From Clostridia bacterium (GTDB lineage Bacteria > Bacillota_A > Clostridia > Oscillospirales > Acutalibacteraceae), in contig JAFYOA010000354.1 in NCBI GenBank assembly GCA_017547865.1, positions 1-7,498 of the forward strand: 7,498 nt of DNA, in the 5' to 3' direction. Below the pieces are notes generated by a model. It had not been told where the DNA came from. It ran no database searches and worked only from the letters and a program-made list of their open reading frames with translations. The translations under genes and the position numbers were made by a program. Each line of letters begins with the position of its first letter. The first letter of the stretch is position 1. Below are positions 6,236 to 7,498 of this stretch, one piece after another.

Positions 6236-6292
6236 GTGGAAGTGCATCACCACGCACCTGCGTTTTTCACCGGTATTTATTGCTTTTTGCCG

Positions 6293-6321
6293 TTTACTTC
6301 TTTGCAGAAATGTATTATACT
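6293..6321 (+). promoter_or_regulatory. Predicted sigma-A promoter of the EpsG-like gene
   Basis: TTTACT (6293-6298), a 17-base spacer and TATACT (6316-6321) predict a start near 6328, 27 bases before the ATG. AGGAG at 6344-6348 is the ribosome binding site. It is divergent from the lipoprotein promoter, and about 57 bases separate the two -35 boxes. Confidence 0.65.
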
Positions 6322-6354
6322 TTAAATTGGAATTTTATATCATAGGAGAAAAGC

Positions 6355-7479
6355 ATGTTCAAACTGTTGGGCGTTTTTGCCGCTGCGCTGGTACTGGCGT
6401 ATTTTTCTGAAAAAAATACCGAAAAAGCCCTGGCGCGCGGCGGCCGTTATTCTGTGTGGAACGACGGCGCCTACCTTGCGTTGGTGGTGGTGCTCGTTCT
6501 GTTCGCCGGCCTGCGCACAAGCTATAACGATACCGTCAACTATATTCGCGGCTTTGAGGGTATGCCCAACGTGGGGGAATGGCTGGCAGATCCCGAAAAC
6601 TTCAACCCCTTCACCAATCCGCTGTTTTATTTTTACGAGAGCATCATCAAAACCGTTTTCAACAACGCCCAAATGCTTATTTTTATTTCGGTGGCAATTA
6701 CCCAAACCTGCTTTCTGTGGTTTTTCAAGCGCTATTCGCAGAACTTTCTGTTCAGCGTGTTCGTTTACTTCACCCTGGGCACCTTTGTGTTCACCCTGGC
6801 GGCGCTGAAGCAGGTGATGGGCATGGCTATCGTCACCCTGGCCTTTCCTTACCTGGAAAAAAAGCAGTGGGGGCGCTATTTTGCCCTGGTTTTTGCGGCT
6901 ATGCTGCTGCATACCTACGCTCTTGCTTTTGTGGTGCTGCCGCTGTTTAAGGCCAAACCCTGGCGCGCGTTTACGTTTGTATTTATTGCGGTTACCGCGG
7001 TTGTTATGATGAACTTCGAGACCGCCATCACTGCCTTTATGGAACAGGCCAACGACCTGGGTAAGACCCTTGCAGAGTACGAGGTGTTCGACAACGCGAC
7101 CATCAACGTTTTCCGCCTGGGGGTGTATTCTGTGCCGCCGCTGATCAGCTTGCTGTTTGGCAAATGGGTGCTGAAAGACACCACCGATATGGAAAATACC
7201 CTGATCCATATGAGCATCATCAGCCTGGCATTTATGGTTATGGGCACCCAGGCGGGCGCCAATATGTTTGGCCGCATGGGCAACTACTTTGAGCTTGGCA
7301 CGGTGTGCTACCTGCCCACCATGCTGAAAAAAACCTTCGAGCCCCGCTCTTACCGCCTCATCTCCACCGTCGCCTGCGTGTGCTTCCTCGGCTTCTTCGT
7401 CTATGCGAATGCGTTTAATCTGACGTTTGACACCGCATACTCTTCTGTTAATTTGTTTGATTTTCTATTCACTTGGTAA
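6355..7479 (+). CDS. EpsG-family (Wzy-like) exopolysaccharide polymerase
   Basis: This is a 374-residue integral membrane protein with about nine to ten hydrophobic segments, matching the EpsG/Wzy-like family. These proteins are thought to join lipid-linked repeat units into exopolysaccharide or capsule at the outer face of the membrane. Family-like landmarks are the LRTSYNDTVNY segment after the second membrane helix (R54, D59, Y63), the LAALKQVMGMAI helix (K151, Q152) and FAAMLLHTYAL (H185). The ATG at 6355 follows AGGAG by six bases and gives a normal N-terminal membrane helix. It ends in TAA with no terminator. A new ribosome binding site and ATG follow within 14 bases, so it is probably the first gene of an operon of surface-polysaccharide genes. 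The family call is made by eye, and such polymerases diverge strongly, so the polymer cannot be predicted. I did not assign a gene symbol. Confidence 0.85.
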   Translation: MFKLLGVFAAALVLAYFSEKNTEKALARGGRYSVWNDGAYLALVVVLVLFAGLRTSYNDTVNYIRGFEGMPNVGEWLADPENFNPFTNPLFYFYESIIKTVFNNAQMLIFISVAITQTCFLWFFKRYSQNFLFSVFVYFTLGTFVFTLAALKQVMGMAIVTLAFPYLEKKQWGRYFALVFAAMLLHTYALAFVVLPLFKAKPWRAFTFVFIAVTAVVMMNFETAITAFMEQANDLGKTLAEYEVFDNATINVFRLGVYSVPPLISLLFGKWVLKDTTDMENTLIHMSIISLAFMVMGTQAGANMFGRMGNYFELGTVCYLPTMLKKTFEPRSYRLISTVACVCFLGFFVYANAFNLTFDTAYSSVNLFDFLFTW

Positions 7480-7493
7480 AGTTGGGAGAAAAT

Positions 7494-7498
7494 ATGAA
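7494..7498 (+). CDS. Probable start of the next gene, cut by the window edge
   Basis: GGGAG (7484-7488) lies five bases before an ATG at 7494-7496, 14 bases after the EpsG-like stop. Only the start codon and two further bases are visible, so the product cannot be named. The spacing suggests translation from the same mRNA, perhaps a glycosyltransferase or another polysaccharide gene. Confidence 0.5.

Noticed and set aside
6186..6257. Earlier in-frame start for the lipoprotein
   Set aside because: It would read through the promoter and put 24 residues before an otherwise perfect signal peptide; the ATG at 6185 has AAAGGAG in the right place.
6252..6268. ACGC-ACCT-GCGT hairpin followed by TTTTT on the plus strand
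   Set aside because: The stem is four base pairs and no plus-strand gene ends upstream, so there is nothing for it to terminate.

Overview
The window looks like chromosomal DNA of a Gram-positive anaerobe of the class Clostridia, most likely Oscillospiraceae (the Faecalibacterium/Subdoligranulum/Gemmiger group). This is inferred, not proved, from GalU, NahK-like, Prok-RING/DUF2628 and EpsG protein types, strong AGGAGG-type ribosome binding sites, sigma-A promoters with 17-bp spacers, and moderately GC-rich genes separated by AT-rich gaps. No tRNA, rRNA, CRISPR array, insertion sequence or phage gene was found.

Left part (1-2863, minus strand): a probable three-gene operon read right to left. 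It starts with a membrane protein carrying an N-terminal RING-like zinc domain, a zinc ribbon and a DUF2628-type membrane part (2863-1835). Next is galU (1753-879), which makes UDP-glucose, and then a NahK-like anomeric sugar kinase that runs off the left edge (853-<1). The kinase and the uridylyltransferase catalyse the two chemical steps that turn a free sugar into a UDP-sugar. galU is split by an apparent one-base frameshift near 1509-1511, which is either a sequence error or a real lesion.

Middle part (2864-4299): a 265-bp AT-rich gap holds divergent promoters, one for the minus-strand operon and one for prfB (release factor 2, 3129-4256, plus strand). prfB is read in one frame, without the programmed +1 frameshift that regulates it in many bacteria. 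It ends at a strong intrinsic terminator.

Right part (4300-7498): a stand-alone minus-strand gene for a Dcr2-like metallophosphoesterase (5410-4325) has its own extended -10 promoter, lies between two terminators and is lower in GC than its neighbours. Next is a minus-strand lipoprotein gene (6185-5547) with its own promoter and terminator. Diverging from it, a plus-strand EpsG/Wzy-like polysaccharide polymerase gene (6355-7479) is followed 14 bases later by another ribosome binding site and ATG at the window edge, so an exopolysaccharide cluster probably continues to the right. UDP-sugar supply on the left and polymer assembly on the right may be linked in cell-surface glycan synthesis, but nothing here shows co-regulation.

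The main points for a second look are the galU frameshift, the kinase-GalU pairing under a RING/DUF2628 membrane protein, the metallophosphoesterase whose usual D-x-H metal motif reads D-M-Q, and the frameshift-free prfB.
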